Origin: Panax quinquefolius
Lineage: Eukaryota; Streptophyta; Magnoliopsida; Apiales; Araliaceae
Length of the DNA: 64,000 bases
NCBI GenBank assembly: GCA_020205615.1
Contig: CM035151.1
Location: forward strand, 18,546,070 to 18,610,069
Direction of reading: 5' to 3'
Shown: positions 1 through 13,100 of the stretch, piece after piece
Layout: each line of letters opens with the position of its first letter
Numbering within the stretch: the stretch's first letter is position 1
Position numbers and translations under genes: made by a program
Notes under the pieces: model-generated
What the model saw: the letters and a program-made list of their open reading frames with translations, nothing else
What the model was told of the DNA's origin: nothing
The model's database searches: none

Positions 1-154
1 GGTTCTGCACCTCTAGTTGTGTTATCTTAACCTCCATTTCATTATTTCTCATCAACAAATCCCTTATCAAAACATCTTTAGGGGTGTCTTCCATTATCCC
101 ATTCTCTTCTGGCTCCTGCTCAACTGAATGGCTACCTTGCCTGTTTTCAGACAT
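1..154 (-). pseudogene. gag N-terminus of an LTR retrotransposon (partial, runs off the window)
   Basis: Read on the minus strand from an ATG at 154, an open frame of 51 codons runs to the window edge and begins MSENRQGSHSVEQEPEENG. It lies about 190 bases downstream (in its own orientation) of a primer-binding site and LTR, which is where gag starts in plant LTR retrotransposons. The residues are hydrophilic and acidic and contain no recognisable domain, as is usual for the first 50 residues of gag. The reading frame is open, but too little is visible to call the element intact. The identification rests mainly on position. Confidence 0.55.
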
Positions 155-341
155 CCTATAAACACAAATAATCAATATCAGTACCAAAATAAAATATATT
201 CATTGATAAAATGAAATGATATTTTATTAAGTACTACCAAAATTCGATGAATTTCCTTAATTCATCTCCTAACATACACTATAAGAGTTTTCTTCTAAGG
301 TTATAACCTAGGTTTCGTATACTAATGTTTATAACCTATAG

Positions 342-355
342 CTTTGATACCAACC
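342..355 (-). other. Primer-binding site (initiator Met tRNA type)
   Basis: On the minus strand the LTR end is followed by GGTTGGTATCAAAGC, one mismatch away from the usual plant TGGTATCAGAGC complement of initiator methionine tRNA. This fixes the orientation of the element as leftward. Confidence 0.7.
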
Positions 356-1174
356 TGTGACGCCCCCAAATCCAGGTTCTCTAACCTCAGATATATTCAA
401 TGCTCACGATCTATCATTATCATAAATATTCTATAAACTATTGCGGAATAATAAACATACATTTTTCATTATAATAAAGTTCCATAACATAATCCCAAGG
501 TCTTCTTTACCTTAACTTAAACACACATTTAATATTATAAAAGGTTTACATAAATAATTCCATCAGATAATATAATGTGGGCAAGGAAATCGTACCTTGC
601 TAGGGTTAGGGTTTCGTGTTGGCTTAGGAGGAGAGAAATCCACGAAAAGTACGGAATTGATTGATTGATTGATTGAAGAGGTGAGAAGAACAAGTGAGCG
701 ATTACTCCAACGACACGTGGCAGAACTCCTAGAATCCGAGAACCTTGTTAGGGTATCAAGGATTCAGAGATCCTTCTTGAGTCTTCGGGTTGAGAGAGAA
801 TCTCCAAGTCTCCTAGTCTTCCAAAAGGTCCAAGTCATGAGTCTCCAGAGAAGTCCCCTTCCCAATGGAGTGGAAGGGGTATTTATAGGGTTTTCTGGAG
901 AGTGGTCATGTGCTAGGCACATGCCCTCGGAGAAATTCCAAATTTACCCTTAGTCATCAGAGTAATGCCCAGATCGTCCTGCCCTTTTAGCCACCAATCC
1001 AATCCCTCAATCAATTCCCAAAATGAGTCGCCTCCACGTGTCTTCTGCCTCGGGACACGTGGAAGATTCTCTCAGGTCTTGCTTCTTTTTTTTTGACTTT
1101 TTTGTTTGTCATTTAATTCTTTAGGTCGTATGTGAACCCTACTTTGCATTTGGGCCCACATATAATAATTAACA
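356..1174 (-). mobile_element. 5' LTR of a reverse-oriented LTR retrotransposon
   Basis: In its own orientation the LTR would start TGTTAATT at 1174 and end GGGGGCGTCACA at 356, directly before the primer-binding site. A TATA-like CCCTATAAATACCCC lies at about 880-894 on the minus strand, with CACGTG-containing G-box-like motifs upstream around 1036-1062, a promoter-like layout. The 356 end is well supported by the adjacent primer-binding site. The outer end at 1174 is my best guess from the TG..CA rule, and a longer LTR continuing beyond 1174 is possible. The interior of the element is outside the window to the left. Confidence 0.6.
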
Positions 1175-1619
1175 TTCATATTAAACTAGTCTTGGACCTT
1201 GCCCTTGCCTTTGTCTGAAATAAATGTCATGATATAGCAAGGGTAAGCAACTAGTTTGGTTAGCAAGTTTAAATACAAGAAAGGTATATCATGATTAGAA
1301 AGGAATTTAGCTTTCAATGTTCAACAATAGAATAGATTGTGAAAGAACATGAATAAAGTTTCAATAATTGAATAATAGATGCTGAGTGGCTTGAAATAAC
1401 CATGAACATATACTAAGGTTGTCAGTAGTTAAACTGGTCCTTTTAATAAGTTTTGGTAATCAAGGGGATCAGCCTTTCATACCCGGTGTATTATGCATAA
1501 ACACTTAATAGTCGAACAACAATTGTTTTACAATATAATGCTTTAATAAAATTGTTCTTTTTCTCAGTCTCGAGTTCTTACCAAATCAATTGGTTAAGAA
1601 CAACTTTTACATCATATTT
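1175..1619. other. Unassigned AT-rich sequence left of the composite Ty3 element
   Basis: No coding potential is visible. It ends in TATTT at 1615-1619, which is the left copy of the target-site duplication of the element that follows, so this stretch was continuous with position 19830 before that insertion. It may be part of the same LTR as the block at 19830-23117. Confidence 0.5.
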
Positions 1620-4345
1620 TGTAAGACCCCAGCTTTTTATAAATGAAATTTAATTTCCTCTATTTATTATTTTAAAATAGTAAGGGTTAAATTGATTAAT
1701 GTGGTTAGTTATGGGTAAAATGCGCAAATATTTCAAATAAGCAGGTGGTTATAAAATATTCATTGTTATCGGGGAATATTCGTTTGGTCGTGGAATATTT
1801 TTTGTTGTTTCGGGGAATATTCGCATTGACTCACAAGCAAGCTTTTGTGTGGGCCCCATAACGGAAAGCGATTGGATGAAAAAAATGACAAGTATAAGTT
1901 GTTTATAAATAACTACAGTAGTTATTACAATTAATATTGTTGAAATACCGGTGGTTAAAACACGAATACTGGCGTTGTTCAGACAAGAAGACACCAGATT
2001 GCACCAATTATTAATTCTTACGTAAGAAGGCACTACTCAATAATTATTACAAGAATTATCGTTCAAGATTTTATTTTATTGATTCAATAATTCTTTGCGT
2101 TGATATTTTATATTATCTTGTTGTTTCAATAATTGTCACTACACAATATTTTCCATTATCTGAGACAATAATTCATATTATCTGAATAATATTATTAGAT
2201 AACATTATTGGCAATGTCTAGAAAGTTCTGTCTAAGGAGAGGTTTGGTCACCTAATCATGCGCGAAGAAGGAAAAATTCTTATTGAAAGCCCCTCTTTCT
2301 GAGGAACGCACTGGTTGTCGTGATTGTGATTCGTAATATTATTTGTGAATAATTAATTATTGATTTATATGATGAGAAAAATATTCATTTATGTGGATAT
2401 AGATGGAGAAATTTTTTAAAGTGGCAATTGTTGAAAATCGATATTTTATCTTTTCTGATAAAATAATATTTTATTATATTATTATAATATAATAATGATG
2501 ATATTTTTACAATGAATGTGGGATATATGAGTATATGAGTATATGAGGAGGAAGAGTATTTTTATTGCAAAAGTTGTTTAAAACATGTTAAACATGTCTG
2601 TGGGCCCATTTCTTGACTAAAATTTGATTATAGCCTGTAAAATCGTTCGTATGTGAATTTCGGTCAATTTCTGTTTGGAATTTGGAAAAACTTTCTTCTG
2701 CAAAGTTGTAGAGAATTGAATTTCCTATAGAGAAACACAAGATTCGAAATTTTCAGATAAAAAGGCTATTTATTATAAATTATTGAAGTTCCGAAATTCT
2801 GAAATAATTAATTTTTGGAAGTTTTAATTATTTTAAATAAGAAAAACGTTTTTTTTTTATTTTTTGTGGGTTGATGGCTGATGCTTGGGTCTGGTGTAGT
2901 GTGCGTAGGAAAATTTAATATATATATATTAATATTTTATTAAATTTTCTGCTTTGGTGTTCTAAGCATTTTTTTATAAATAGGGTGCTTAGGTTAGATT
3001 TGAAAATCACACCAGAAACTAAAGATTTCCCTATCTATAATATCGAGCGTATTTTGTGAGTATTTTAGTACTTTGAGTATTATATACTCTTGCAAGTTCT
3101 TTCAAAGACTATATCCAAAGATTCCAAATGTAAGATCTTATTCTTTATGAGGTAAGGGATGTTATTTCTTCGTAGTGATATTATTTCTTCAATATCATTA
3201 TGCCGAAATATTAGTTAGAAATTTTTATCAAATTTGGAACTTTTTCAAGTTGGGATTACTATTCATGAGTTACTATTCATGAGTTACTATTCACGAAGCA
3301 TGATGATTTTTTTTTATGAAATTTCTATCTTTAAGTGTCAGAATTACTATTCACGTATACGACACTATTCACGTATACGGCACTATTCACGAATACGACA
3401 TTATTCACCGAAAAATGAAATTTTCTTCTTTTTGTCCAAAATATTTATTCTGGATACTAACTTTGATTGTATCCATGTTTTGATCATTCTTGAAATTTAC
3501 TCCACTATGATTATTTATGAGATATTTTTAGACATGGAATAGTTGAAAATACTTAATCCTTAATATTTATTCTTTTGTTTCACTTTGGATTCGCTTTTCT
3601 TTTAAAATATTTTTTATCATCCTCATCCTAAATGATGATATAACCGAATATCTTTGGCCTCAGTAGCAAAAGATGAATGATTTCGATGAATATCTTTGGC
3701 CCGTAGTGCAAAAGATGAAGCAGTGTTTAGATGAACATGATTAATCGATGAATATCTTTGGCCTGTAGTGCAAAGATGAATATTTAATTCGGATATATAT
3801 TGATTGATGTTACAGGATAAAATATCGATGATGAACTTTTAAATTCATATATGTAAGATAGTAGTTTGCATTCTCTACTTAACTCTTCTAATGAATTATT
3901 ATTTTCGCTGCGAAGATTGATTTAAAACTTGTTGTCTATTGTATTCTATTAGATTTTTCCCTGTTGAAGACTAACGATAATTTGTTCTATATTATCTTGG
4001 TCATAATGTTCTTTACTGGGCTAGTTGAGCTCACCATTTTCCTTGTTGTTCCATTTTTCTTCTCAGGAGGCGAGAATGTAGCGAGTACTAGTCGGGGTGT
4101 AGAATGATGGTTCTAGAAGTGGTTCTAGTAGTCCTCACTATTCTGTAAAATAGTGTATTAATAATTGTAATGAGGACTTATTTGAGTGTGGATATTGTCT
4201 AGATAACAATATTTGTATTTAAACTCACAGTTTAAGTGTTGTCGTATTTTGTACGACAATTGTATTAATAAAGTTGTAGTTGTTTCTGTACCATGTATTT
4301 GGCGACTCAGAATGGGTGTTGTATACCTATTTTGGGGGTGTCATA
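1620..4345 (+). mobile_element. 5' LTR of the composite Ty3 element
   Basis: About 2.73 kb, starting TGTAAGACCCC and ending TTTGGGGGTGTCATA immediately before the primer-binding site. Most of its length aligns by eye with 17178-19824 and 61938-64000 (same strand) and with 7367-10170 and 13204-15287 (opposite strand). It contains a TATA-like TATAAATAGGG at about 2976, an 18-bp tandem repeat based on CACTATTCACGTATACGG (about 3344-3410), and three or four repeats of a unit ending TATCTTTGGCC...TGCAAAGATGAA (about 3640-3785). Open frames in it, such as the one at 3234-3542, are translated repeats and not genes. Confidence 0.85.
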
Positions 4346-4347
4346 GT

Positions 4348-4362
4348 TGGTATCAGAGCTTA
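4348..4362 (+). other. Primer-binding site of the composite Ty3 element
   Basis: TTGGTATCAGAGCTTA lies two bases after the LTR end and matches the 3' end complement of plant initiator methionine tRNA. Confidence 0.85.
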
Positions 4363-4523
4363 GGGATGTGGTCTCTGGCGGAGATCGGGGAATAGTACTA
4401 GGAGGGGAGAGACGAGTAATCCTTCGCTAGTGTGTCATACCTAAGCTTATTTGTTGGTCAGTCGAAGCATATGGTTAATATGTGATATGTTTAATTAACC
4501 CTTGTTTTGTGGCAGTATTTAAG

Positions 4524-5670
4524 ATGGCAGCTGAGAATTTTAACGGTGGAGTTACTGAGAGCGTGGAAACACCTTTAATCACTACCCAGGGGAACGTGCA
4601 ACAGGAAGGCAATAATCCTCCTGTAAACAACACCACCGAAAGCGCATAATTAACGACGGATGTTTAGGAGTTTTTGCATTCATGCAAAACCAGACGAGGG
4701 AGACTCAGATATGTAATACGGTGGAAATGATAAGAACGCTGCCGCTTGTCACAAACCAAGTAGTTCAAAGAGTTGGGACCACCGTAATTCATGGAAAGTC
4801 GAATCCGATCAAAGCGCAGTAGACGTGGGTTAAATAAATTACCAAGATATTCGATGTCTTGGGATGCACAGAGAACAGAAGGTTCCATTCGCCACCTTTA
4901 TGTTCCGTGGCGAGGCGAGACATCTTGGTGAGAGATCGTGAAACGAACCCCCACTGCCAAGACTCAAGATGTCTTGGAAAACGTTTGTAAACTTTTCAAC
5001 AAAAATACTATCCCGAAAGTATTCGCCATATATGAAGGAGGTAGAGTTTATTAGACTAGAACAAAATAATATTACTTGTCCCAACACGAGGCTTAAGTTC
5101 GCAGAGTTATCCAGCTCAGTACCTCATTTGGTAGAGAATGAGGAACGAATGACGAGGATGTTTCGAGAGGTTTAAAACCCGAGATTCGGCAATATCTTAT
5201 CTCTCATAAATTTTCTTTATATTCGGATGTTGTCAATGAGGCTCAATTATTAGAGTGAGATAATGAAAGTACGTTCAACCAAGGGACCGCAAACTGTGGT
5301 CATACAGTGGCGGCGATCATCGGAGCAATGAAAACCAGCGGGGAGGAAAACATTTAGACAAAAGCGGTAACCACTCTGGTGGTAATCGTGGCCATGAAAA
5401 TAGAAGAAGCGAGTCGGGGGAGATTTTAAAAAGAGGAGATTCAACAATGACAATGTGAAGACGTCAGCACCAGCAACAACTGGTTTTAAGGGAGGAGAAC
5501 AACCACTGGTCGTATGCTATAAATGTGGAAAAGAGGGACATATCAGCCCAAACTATCCACAACAGTTCAAGGTATGCTATAATTGTGGAAAGAAAGGACA
5601 TATCGCTCGAGATTGTACAGTAGCAAAACCAAGTCCAGCAGGGATGGTGACTCAAAAGGCTGTCCCATAA
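4524..5670 (+). pseudogene. gag: Ty3/gypsy gag with two CCHC zinc knuckles (decayed)
   Basis: Starts MAAENFNGGVTESVETPL at 4524 and is then broken by stops and frameshifts; capsid pieces are readable in three frames up to about 5450. At 5512-5614 two CCHC nucleic-acid-binding knuckles are clear: C-Y-K-C-G-K-E-G-H-x4, whose last cysteine has become tyrosine (NYPQ), and C-Y-N-C-G-K-K-G-H-I-A-R-D-C, which is complete. In the family this protein packages element RNA into virus-like particles. Disruption of the frame and of one knuckle means it is a relic. The knuckle region is also present twice in inverted orientation (6255-6350 and 11980-12060). Confidence 0.85.
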
Positions 5671-5706
5671 AAGTCAAAGTCAAAGGTTCCTGGAAGACCA
5701 TTTGTC

Positions 5707-6256
5707 GTGACTGGTCAAAGTGCAAGGAACCCAAACGAGGTGATCACGGGTAAGCTAATCATAAACTCTTGCGAAGTTTATACATTACTAGATACTGGTG
5801 CTACCCATTCATTTATCTCTCCTACTTATGCTCAAGGTTTAAATTTGACTCCGGAGAAATTTGACTTTGACCTATCTGTGGAAACTCCATTAGAAGAAAC
5901 TTTCATCACATCCACTGTTTATAAATCTTGTTTGATCCAAGTTGGCACATCACATTACCTGTTGACCTTATCTCTTTAAAGATACTTGCTTTTGATGTGA
6001 TTTTAGGGATTGATTGGTTAACTACTCATCATGCCAAAATTGATTGTTTTCGTAAGGTTGTTAGTTTTCATATTCCTAAACAACCTGTTGTTCGAATTCA
6101 AGCAACTAAACCATTAAAATCAATTACTGTTATATCAAGCCATAAAGCCATTCGTTTATTAAAAAATGGATGTCAAGCTTTCTTAGCCCATGTTATGGAT
6201 TTGAATAAAGACACGTCAGATTTGAATAATATTTCTGTTGTTAGTGAATTTCCTGA
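5707..6256 (+). pseudogene. Ty3/gypsy aspartic protease and first residues of reverse transcriptase
   Basis: The protease active-site motif LLDTGATHSFISPTYA is at about 5785-5832, with the catalytic D-T-G intact. A frame change near 5970 leads into the second half (ILAFDVILGIDWLTTHHAKI), whose VILG(I)DWL motif is diagnostic of retroviral-type proteases. The frame then reaches VVSEFPD, the start of the RT linker, and is cut at about 6256, where sequence continues with an inverted zinc-knuckle region from another copy. In the family this protease cleaves the Gag-Pol polyprotein. Here it is truncated and frameshifted. Confidence 0.85.
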
Positions 6257-6480
6257 TATGTCCTTCTTTTCCACAATTATAGCATACCTTTAACTGTTGT
6301 GGGCAATTTGGGCTGATATGTCCCTCTTTCCCAAGATTTGTAACATACTGACCGGGTGGTCTTTCTCCTCCTCGAACTAGTTCACATCGGCTACTGACAT
6401 CTTCAAATGGTCGTTGTTGAATCTCCTCTTTTTAAAATCTCCTCCTGACTCGCTTCTTCTATTTTCATGGCCATGATTAA
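6255..6480 (-). pseudogene. Inverted gag zinc-knuckle fragment
   Basis: The reverse complement of 6255-6300 matches plus-strand 5571-5608 (AAGGTATGCTATAATTGTGG). It continues through the arginine-rich linker to about 6480, where the copia-like segment begins. A short stretch (GATATGTCC) is shared with the end of the plus-strand protease/RT piece, suggesting a microhomology junction. Confidence 0.75.
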
Positions 6481-7086
6481 ATTTCATGCTAACTAATTAG
6501 AGTTGGAATTGGATTCCACGATAACTAATTGGAGTTGAAATTGGATTTCATGTTTCCTAAAATAAAGGAGTTTATTTGTGAATAGGAAAGTGAATCCATC
6601 TTTCCTTAAATAAAGTAGTTTATTTATATATGAAATAAGATTTCATATTATTCAAAATAAAAGAGTTTATTTGTGAATAGTGAAAGAGAATCGTGTTTCC
6701 TTTAATATAAATGAGTTTTTTTTACATGGAATTGGATTCCATAATTAATTAAAATAAAGGAGTTTATTTTGATTAAAGATTTTGATTAAAATAAAATAGT
6801 TTATTTTATTCAAAATTGGATAAATTAAAATAAAATAGTTTTATTTTGATTTAAATTTGGATTAAAATAAAAGAGTTTATTTTGATTCAAAATTAGATTT
6901 TATACTAACTAAATTTGCCCATTAAATGATATCAATATATATATTGAATGTTTATTATTCATGTGATGAATGATATTTATTGATACATATGGTGATGTTT
7001 ATGATAATAAATGGGATTGATTATGAACTATTGACCAATGTGATTGGATTTTATTTTAGTTGGATGCATGAATGTATGGGTTTTAT
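6481..7086 (+). mobile_element. Copia-type 5' leader segment lodged in the inverted block
   Basis: This segment matches, in the same orientation, the leader of the copia element at about 26565-27068 and its continuation at 34007-34140. It has repeated units around AAATAAAGGAGTTTATTT. It replaces about 1.2 kb of gag in the inverted unit, with the gag leader resuming at 7087, and I see no target-site duplication, so it did not arrive by a simple insertion. It preserves the uninterrupted version of the site into which the 6.9-kb CACTA element inserted at 27069. Confidence 0.8.
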
Positions 7087-7366
7087 TTTCATTGCCAATT
7101 TTGCTGCAGACGTTTCTCCTCGTTGGTGAAATGACGCCTCCACGGCCTCATTTCCATTGTTAATATTCTCAATGACATTCTCAAATACCGTCATAAAACA
7201 AGGGTTAATTAAGGAAATCAATATATCACATAATATCCTTATATATCGATTCAACTAAAAAATAAGCTTAGGTAGGACACACTAATGAAGGATTTACTCG
7301 CCTCCCTCCTAGTTCTATCCCCGATCTCCGCCGCAGAGATCATATCCCTAAGCTCGATATCAACCG
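7087..7366 (-). other. Inverted gag leader and primer-binding site next to the middle LTR
   Basis: Near-identical to 12990-13203 (for example CATAAAACAAGGGTTAATTA). In its own orientation it follows the LTR end with a damaged primer site, TTGATATCGAGC in place of TTGGTATCAGAGC. Confidence 0.7.
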
Positions 7367-10170
7367 TGACGCCTCAAAATAGGTCCATTCCATCCAACCC
7401 AACCCATTCGAGTCGCCAAATATATGGTACGTAAATAACTACAACTTTATTATTACAATATATAAACTGTGAGTTTAAATACGATATTACCATCTAGATA
7501 ATATCCACACGCAAATAAATCCCCATCATAATTATTGATACATTATTTTACAAAAATGGTGAGGACTACTAAACAACTCTCTCTGTAACCTTCATTCCAT
7601 ACCCCGACTAAAGACTCGCTACATTCTCGCCTCCCGAGAAGAAAAATGGAACAACAAGGAAAAGGGTGAGCTCAACTAGCCCAAGAAGAATATTATGACT
7701 AAGATAATATACAACAAATTATCGTTAGTCTCCAACAGGAAAAATCTAATGTAATACAATAGACAACCAGCTTTTAAATCAACAATCGCATATTGAAACA
7801 ACAATTCATTAGAAGAAGAGTTAAGTAGAGAATGCAAACTACTATCTTCTATATATGAATTTAAAAGTTCATCGTCGATATTTTATCCCTCAGAACATCA
7901 ATCACTATATATCCGAAATCAAATATTCATCTTTGCACTACAGCCAAAGATATTCATCACCGGGTCATGTTCATATAAACACTGCTCATCTTTGCACCAC
8001 GCCAAAGATATTAATCTGTACCATGTTCATCTCAACACTGCTCATCTTTGCACTACGTGCCAAAGATATTCATCAAGAAATCATTCATCTTTGCACCATA
8101 CAGCCAAAGATATTCAAGAATATCATCATTTAGACCGAGGATGATGAAAATATTTTAAAGAAAACGAATCCAAAGTGAAACAAAAGAACAAGTATTAAGG
8201 ATTCAGATTCAAATTTATTTCATGTCCAAAAATACCCGTAAATAATCATAGTGGTGTAAAATTCAAGAATGATCAAAACATGGATACAATCAAAACTAGT
8301 ATCCGCATAATAGATATTTTGGACAAAAAGAAGAAATTTTATTTTCTATGAATAAAGGCCAGATTCGTGAATAGTGTCGATACGTGAATAAGGCCAGATA
8401 CGTGAATAAGAATCTACACCAAAAGATAGAAATTTCACAAAAAACATCATCACGCTTCGTGAATAAGAATCGTGAATAAGAATTCATGAATAAGAACGTG
8501 AATAAGAATGAATAAGAAAACTTATGAATAAGAACCCCGACATGAAAAAGTTCCAAATTTGATAAAAATTTTCAACCAATATTTCAAAGATAATGATATT
8601 GAAGAAATAATATCATTTTGAATAAAATAACATCCCTTACCTCGAAAAGACAAGATTTAAATAAACACCTGATATAAAGCATGATTAACTCTCAGACCGT
8701 GATATAGCAATACTCAAAGTATACTCAAAATACTCACAAGAATACGCCGATAATATAGAGAGAAAACTTCAGCTTTCGGTGTGATTTTCAATTCTAACCC
8801 AAGCACCTATTTATAGAGAAACGCTTATAACACCAAAGCAGTAAAATTGAATATAATAATATTATTTATAAACAAAATTCCTTAGCCCATCTTTGAAATC
8901 TGATTTCAGCCATAGCACATGTTAAATGAGGTTCACAAACTCACCAAAAACGTTTTTCTCAAAATAATTAATTAAAACTCCCAAAATCAATTATTTTTAA
9001 CTCAAACTTCAATAATTCATAATAAATAGCCCTTTTATCAGAAAATTCGAATCTCGCGAGTTTTTATAGGAAATTCAATTTCTACAACTTTGCAGTAAGG
9101 AAGTTTTTCCAAATTCCAAACAGAAATTAACCGAAATCCACAAACCAAGCGATTTTAAAAGCTATAATCAAATTTGGCCAAGAAATGGGGTCCACCGACA
9201 CACAAAACATGTGTTAATCATTTAATGTCACAAAAATACTCTTCCTCCTCATATACTCATATATCCCACATTCATTATAAAATATCATTGCTAATATATT
9301 ATTAAAATAATATATTTAAATGAATTATTTTATCGTAAAAAGATAAAATATTAATTTTCAACAATTGTCACATTAAAAATTTTCTCCATCTATATCCACA
9401 TAAAATCAATATTTTCCTCATCATATAAATCAATAATTAATTATTCACAAATAATATTACAGAATCACAAGATCGGCAACCGTGCCGCTCCTCAGAAAGA
9501 GGGCTTTCAATAAGGATCTCTCCTCATCGGGCGCGCAATTAGGTGACCAAACCTCTCCTTGTATGTAACTTTCTAGACATTGCCAATAATGTTATCCAAT
9601 AATATTATTCAGATAATATGAATTATTGCTCGATAATGAAAAATAATCAGTAATGACAATTATCAAACAACAACAATATAAAATATCAACGCAGCAATTA
9701 TTGAATCAATAAAATAAAATATCGAATAAAGAATTATCGTAATAATTATCGAGTAAAGGCCTTTCACGTAAGAATCAATAATTGGTGCAATACCGTGTGC
9801 CATCGCTCAACAACGCCAGATTAGTGTGTTTTAACCACCGGGTATTCCAACAAAGATAATCTCAGAATAACTACGCCGCTATTTATAAATAACTTATATT
9901 TGTCGCTTTCTTCATCCAATCGCTCCGTTATGGGCCCACAAAAGATCGCTACTGGCCGCATTGCATTTAATATTATTCATGTACAGCATTTAATATTCCA
10001 CGCACCAAACGAATATTCCCGATAATAATGAATATTTTATAACCACTTGCTTATTCAAATATTTTATGATTTTACCCATAACTATCCACATTAATCAAAT
10101 CGACCCTTACTATTTCAAAATAATAAATAGAGAAAATAAATTTCATTTATTAATAATTTGGGGTCTTACA
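7367..10170 (-). mobile_element. Middle inverted LTR (shared by two internal regions)
   Basis: In its own orientation it starts TGTAAGACCCC at 10170, directly after a polypurine stretch (AAGGAGGGAGGT, 10171-10182), and ends GGCGTCA at 7367, directly before a primer-binding site. An LTR bordered by both features served as 3' LTR of one copy and 5' LTR of the next, the expected product of recombination between elements. It is 2.8 kb long and contains the same repeat motifs as the other copies. Confidence 0.8.
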
Positions 10171-13100
10171 ACCTCCCTCCTTATGAAATTTCGTTCCTCG
10201 AAATCGACGACGACGTATTCTGTGTTTCAAAAGATGATAATACCTCGCTTTCATTTCTATTTCCAACTCCTGTGTCATTTCCTCAATAGCATGGTTTCTT
10301 CACAAAACTTTAACTTATGGTATAACCCCAGACATAGGACATGTTCTTTCCTATCCAAGATCTTGACATGTACCTCCTCGACGTTAAGTCTTCTTGGCTA
10401 TCTCGTCCGGTTCTAACTCAACGACGTGGTTCGTCGTCCACATAGTTACGTAACATCGATACGTGAAAACGCGTTATGAACATCGCCATACTTGGCAGTA
10501 AAACGAGTCTATAGGCCACGCTCCTATTCAATCGAGAATTTCAAATGAATTAATAAATCAAGGTTCGAGCTTCCTCACCTCACCGATTCTCACTTTTGAA
10601 ATAACAACTTCGTGATCTTCTTCTTCATATTCATCACCCGTGTATATAGCTCGAATAACTTTAACTTTATCGATTAAAGTTGATTATACTCAGATATCAT
10701 CAATGCGGGTACCTAGAGTTTTCATCTCCATCTCTATTATTTGTAAATTATACTGAAATTAGTCTTTGACAATATCGCACTCAGATTCAGATACGATCTT
10801 CTACTCAACACATCACTACCACGCTCACTTTTCCAAGATGGCATGGTCGTAACACGTCTTTAAATGAGTCTCCTCTCGAGTTCTTCAAGCTCTTCCCACA
10901 TTCCTCGCTTCCATTCAATTTTGTATCTCTACGAGTCACCACGTTAATGGAATAGCGATTCGAGAATATCCTTCAACGAATCTCCGATAATAACCAACTA
11001 AGCTCTCTGTAAAGCTACGATTTCGATTACCGATTTAGGTTGTTCTCAATCGTGACTCATATCCCAACCTCGATAAGATGTTTCAATGACACCTATCGGC
11101 TTTACTATCGCATTTAATATGGCGTCCCTTATGAGAGTCCTCCGTTTCTGCATTCCACAAAGGAAGTCACCAGATAAAGGCTCAGTACCAAATTTATAGT
11201 TGAATTTTTAACTCCTAAAGTTCAATAGAGCCATTCGATATGAGATTTTAGAAATGAGTTTTCAGACGGGTTCAAAGTCGATACAAAATTTAATATCGAG
11301 CTTTAGGAGTAAGCCAAGAAATTCTTCAGAAATACGTCAGAAAAAAAATCAATAACAAACAGAATATTATTCAAATCTGACGTGTCTTTATTCAAATCCA
11401 TAACATGGACTAAGAAAACTTAACATCCGTAATAAACGAATGACTTCATGGCTTGATATGAAAATGTTTGACTACAATGGTTTGATTGCTTGAATTCGAA
11501 TAACAAAGTTGCTTAGAATATGAAAACTAACAACCCTTAAAGTAATCAATTTGGCATGATGAGTAGTTAACCTTAAAATCACATCAAAAGCAAATATCTC
11601 TATAGAAATAAGGTTAACAGTAATGTGATAGTGCAACCCGAATCAAGCAAGATTTTTAAACAACGGATGTAATGAAAGTTTCTCCTAATGGAGTCTCCAC
11701 AGAGACAGTCAAAGTTTAATTTCTCCGTAGTCAAGTTCAAACGCTGAGCGCAAAGCAAGAGAGATAAAAGAATGGGTAGAACCCAGAGATCTAGTAAGGT
11801 ATAAACTTCGCAAGAATTTATAATTAACTAACCTGCTAACTTCGTTCTCGTTCCTCGATTTTGACCTGGCCACGCACAAACGCCTTCCAGAACAAATGAT
11901 TTTGACTTTTTCGGGACATCCTTTTCGAGTCACCATTCCCGCCGGATCTGGTTTCGATATCGCATAATCTCGAAAGTTTATATGTCCTTCTTTTCCACAA
12001 TTATAGCATACCTTTAACTGCTAGGGCCAATGATATGTCCTCTTCCCAGATTTGTAACATACGACCGGTGGTCTTTCTCCTCCTCGAACTAGTCACATCA
12101 GCACCGACGCCTTCAAATGGTCGTTCATTGAATCTCCTTTAAAATCTCCTCCCGACTCGCTTCTTCTATTTTCACGACCACGATTACCACCAAAGTGGTT
12201 ACCGCCTTTGTTCAGATTCTTCTTTCTCCGTTGGTTATCGTTATTCGATGATCGCTATCTTCTAGATGATCCTCGGTTATGGTCCCCATTGAACGTATTT
12301 CGTTATCTCGCCTAACAACCGAGCCTCGCTGACAACATCCTAATAGAGAGAAAATTTACGAGAAATAAGATATCGACGATGCTCGGGTTTCAAATCTCTC
12401 GTAAACATCCGCGCCATAACGCTCCTCATTCTCCACCAAATGAGGTAAACTCGATAACTCCGCTAACTTCGCCAGATCGGGACACCGCCATGTTATTCGC
12501 CCAGCCTAATAAACTCCACTTCCTTCATACGATTTAATACTTTTGTGGAAGTATTGTCATTGAACTGCTTTCAAACATCTCCCACGATACGCCGAAAGGC
12601 AAATTTTGATGGGTACGCTCACGCATTTCCACCAAGAACCGCTTCGCCACTTTTAACATAAAGGTGGCGAATGGAACCTTCGTTCCTCCACGCATCCCAA
12701 GACATCGAATATCTTGTAATTTGTTTGACCCATGTTTCCGCCCATGATCGGATCTCGCTTTCCTTAAATTTCGTGGTCCCAACTTTCGAACTGCGTCTGT
12801 CGTGACAACCCGTGAATTACTATCATTTCTCATGTATTTTGAATACGAAGTCTCCTCGTTCGATTTTTGCATGAATCGCAAAAGCTTCTAAACATCCCCT
12901 CGCTCATCATCTCGCTCAGTGGTGTTGTTTCACAGGAGGAACATTGCCAAACTGTCAGACGCTCTCCTAGTCAGAGTACAAGCATCTCCATGGTCTCATT
13001 TCCATGTTAATATTCTCACGACATTCTCAAATACCGCCATAAAACAAGGGTTAATTAAGGAAATCAATATATCACATAATATCCTTATATCGACTAACTA

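Noticed and set aside
669..953. 94-codon open frame
   Set aside because: It lies inside an LTR, antisense to the LTR promoter, with no family resemblance.
3234..3542. 102-codon open frame with repeated YYSRIRH
   Set aside because: It is the translation of the LTR tandem repeat CACTATTCACGTATACG; the same happens at 63200-63730 and, reversed, at 8296-8556 and 14110-14319.
4664..5175. Overlapping open frames on both strands around 4660-5175
   Set aside because: They are shadow frames of the decayed plus-strand gag.
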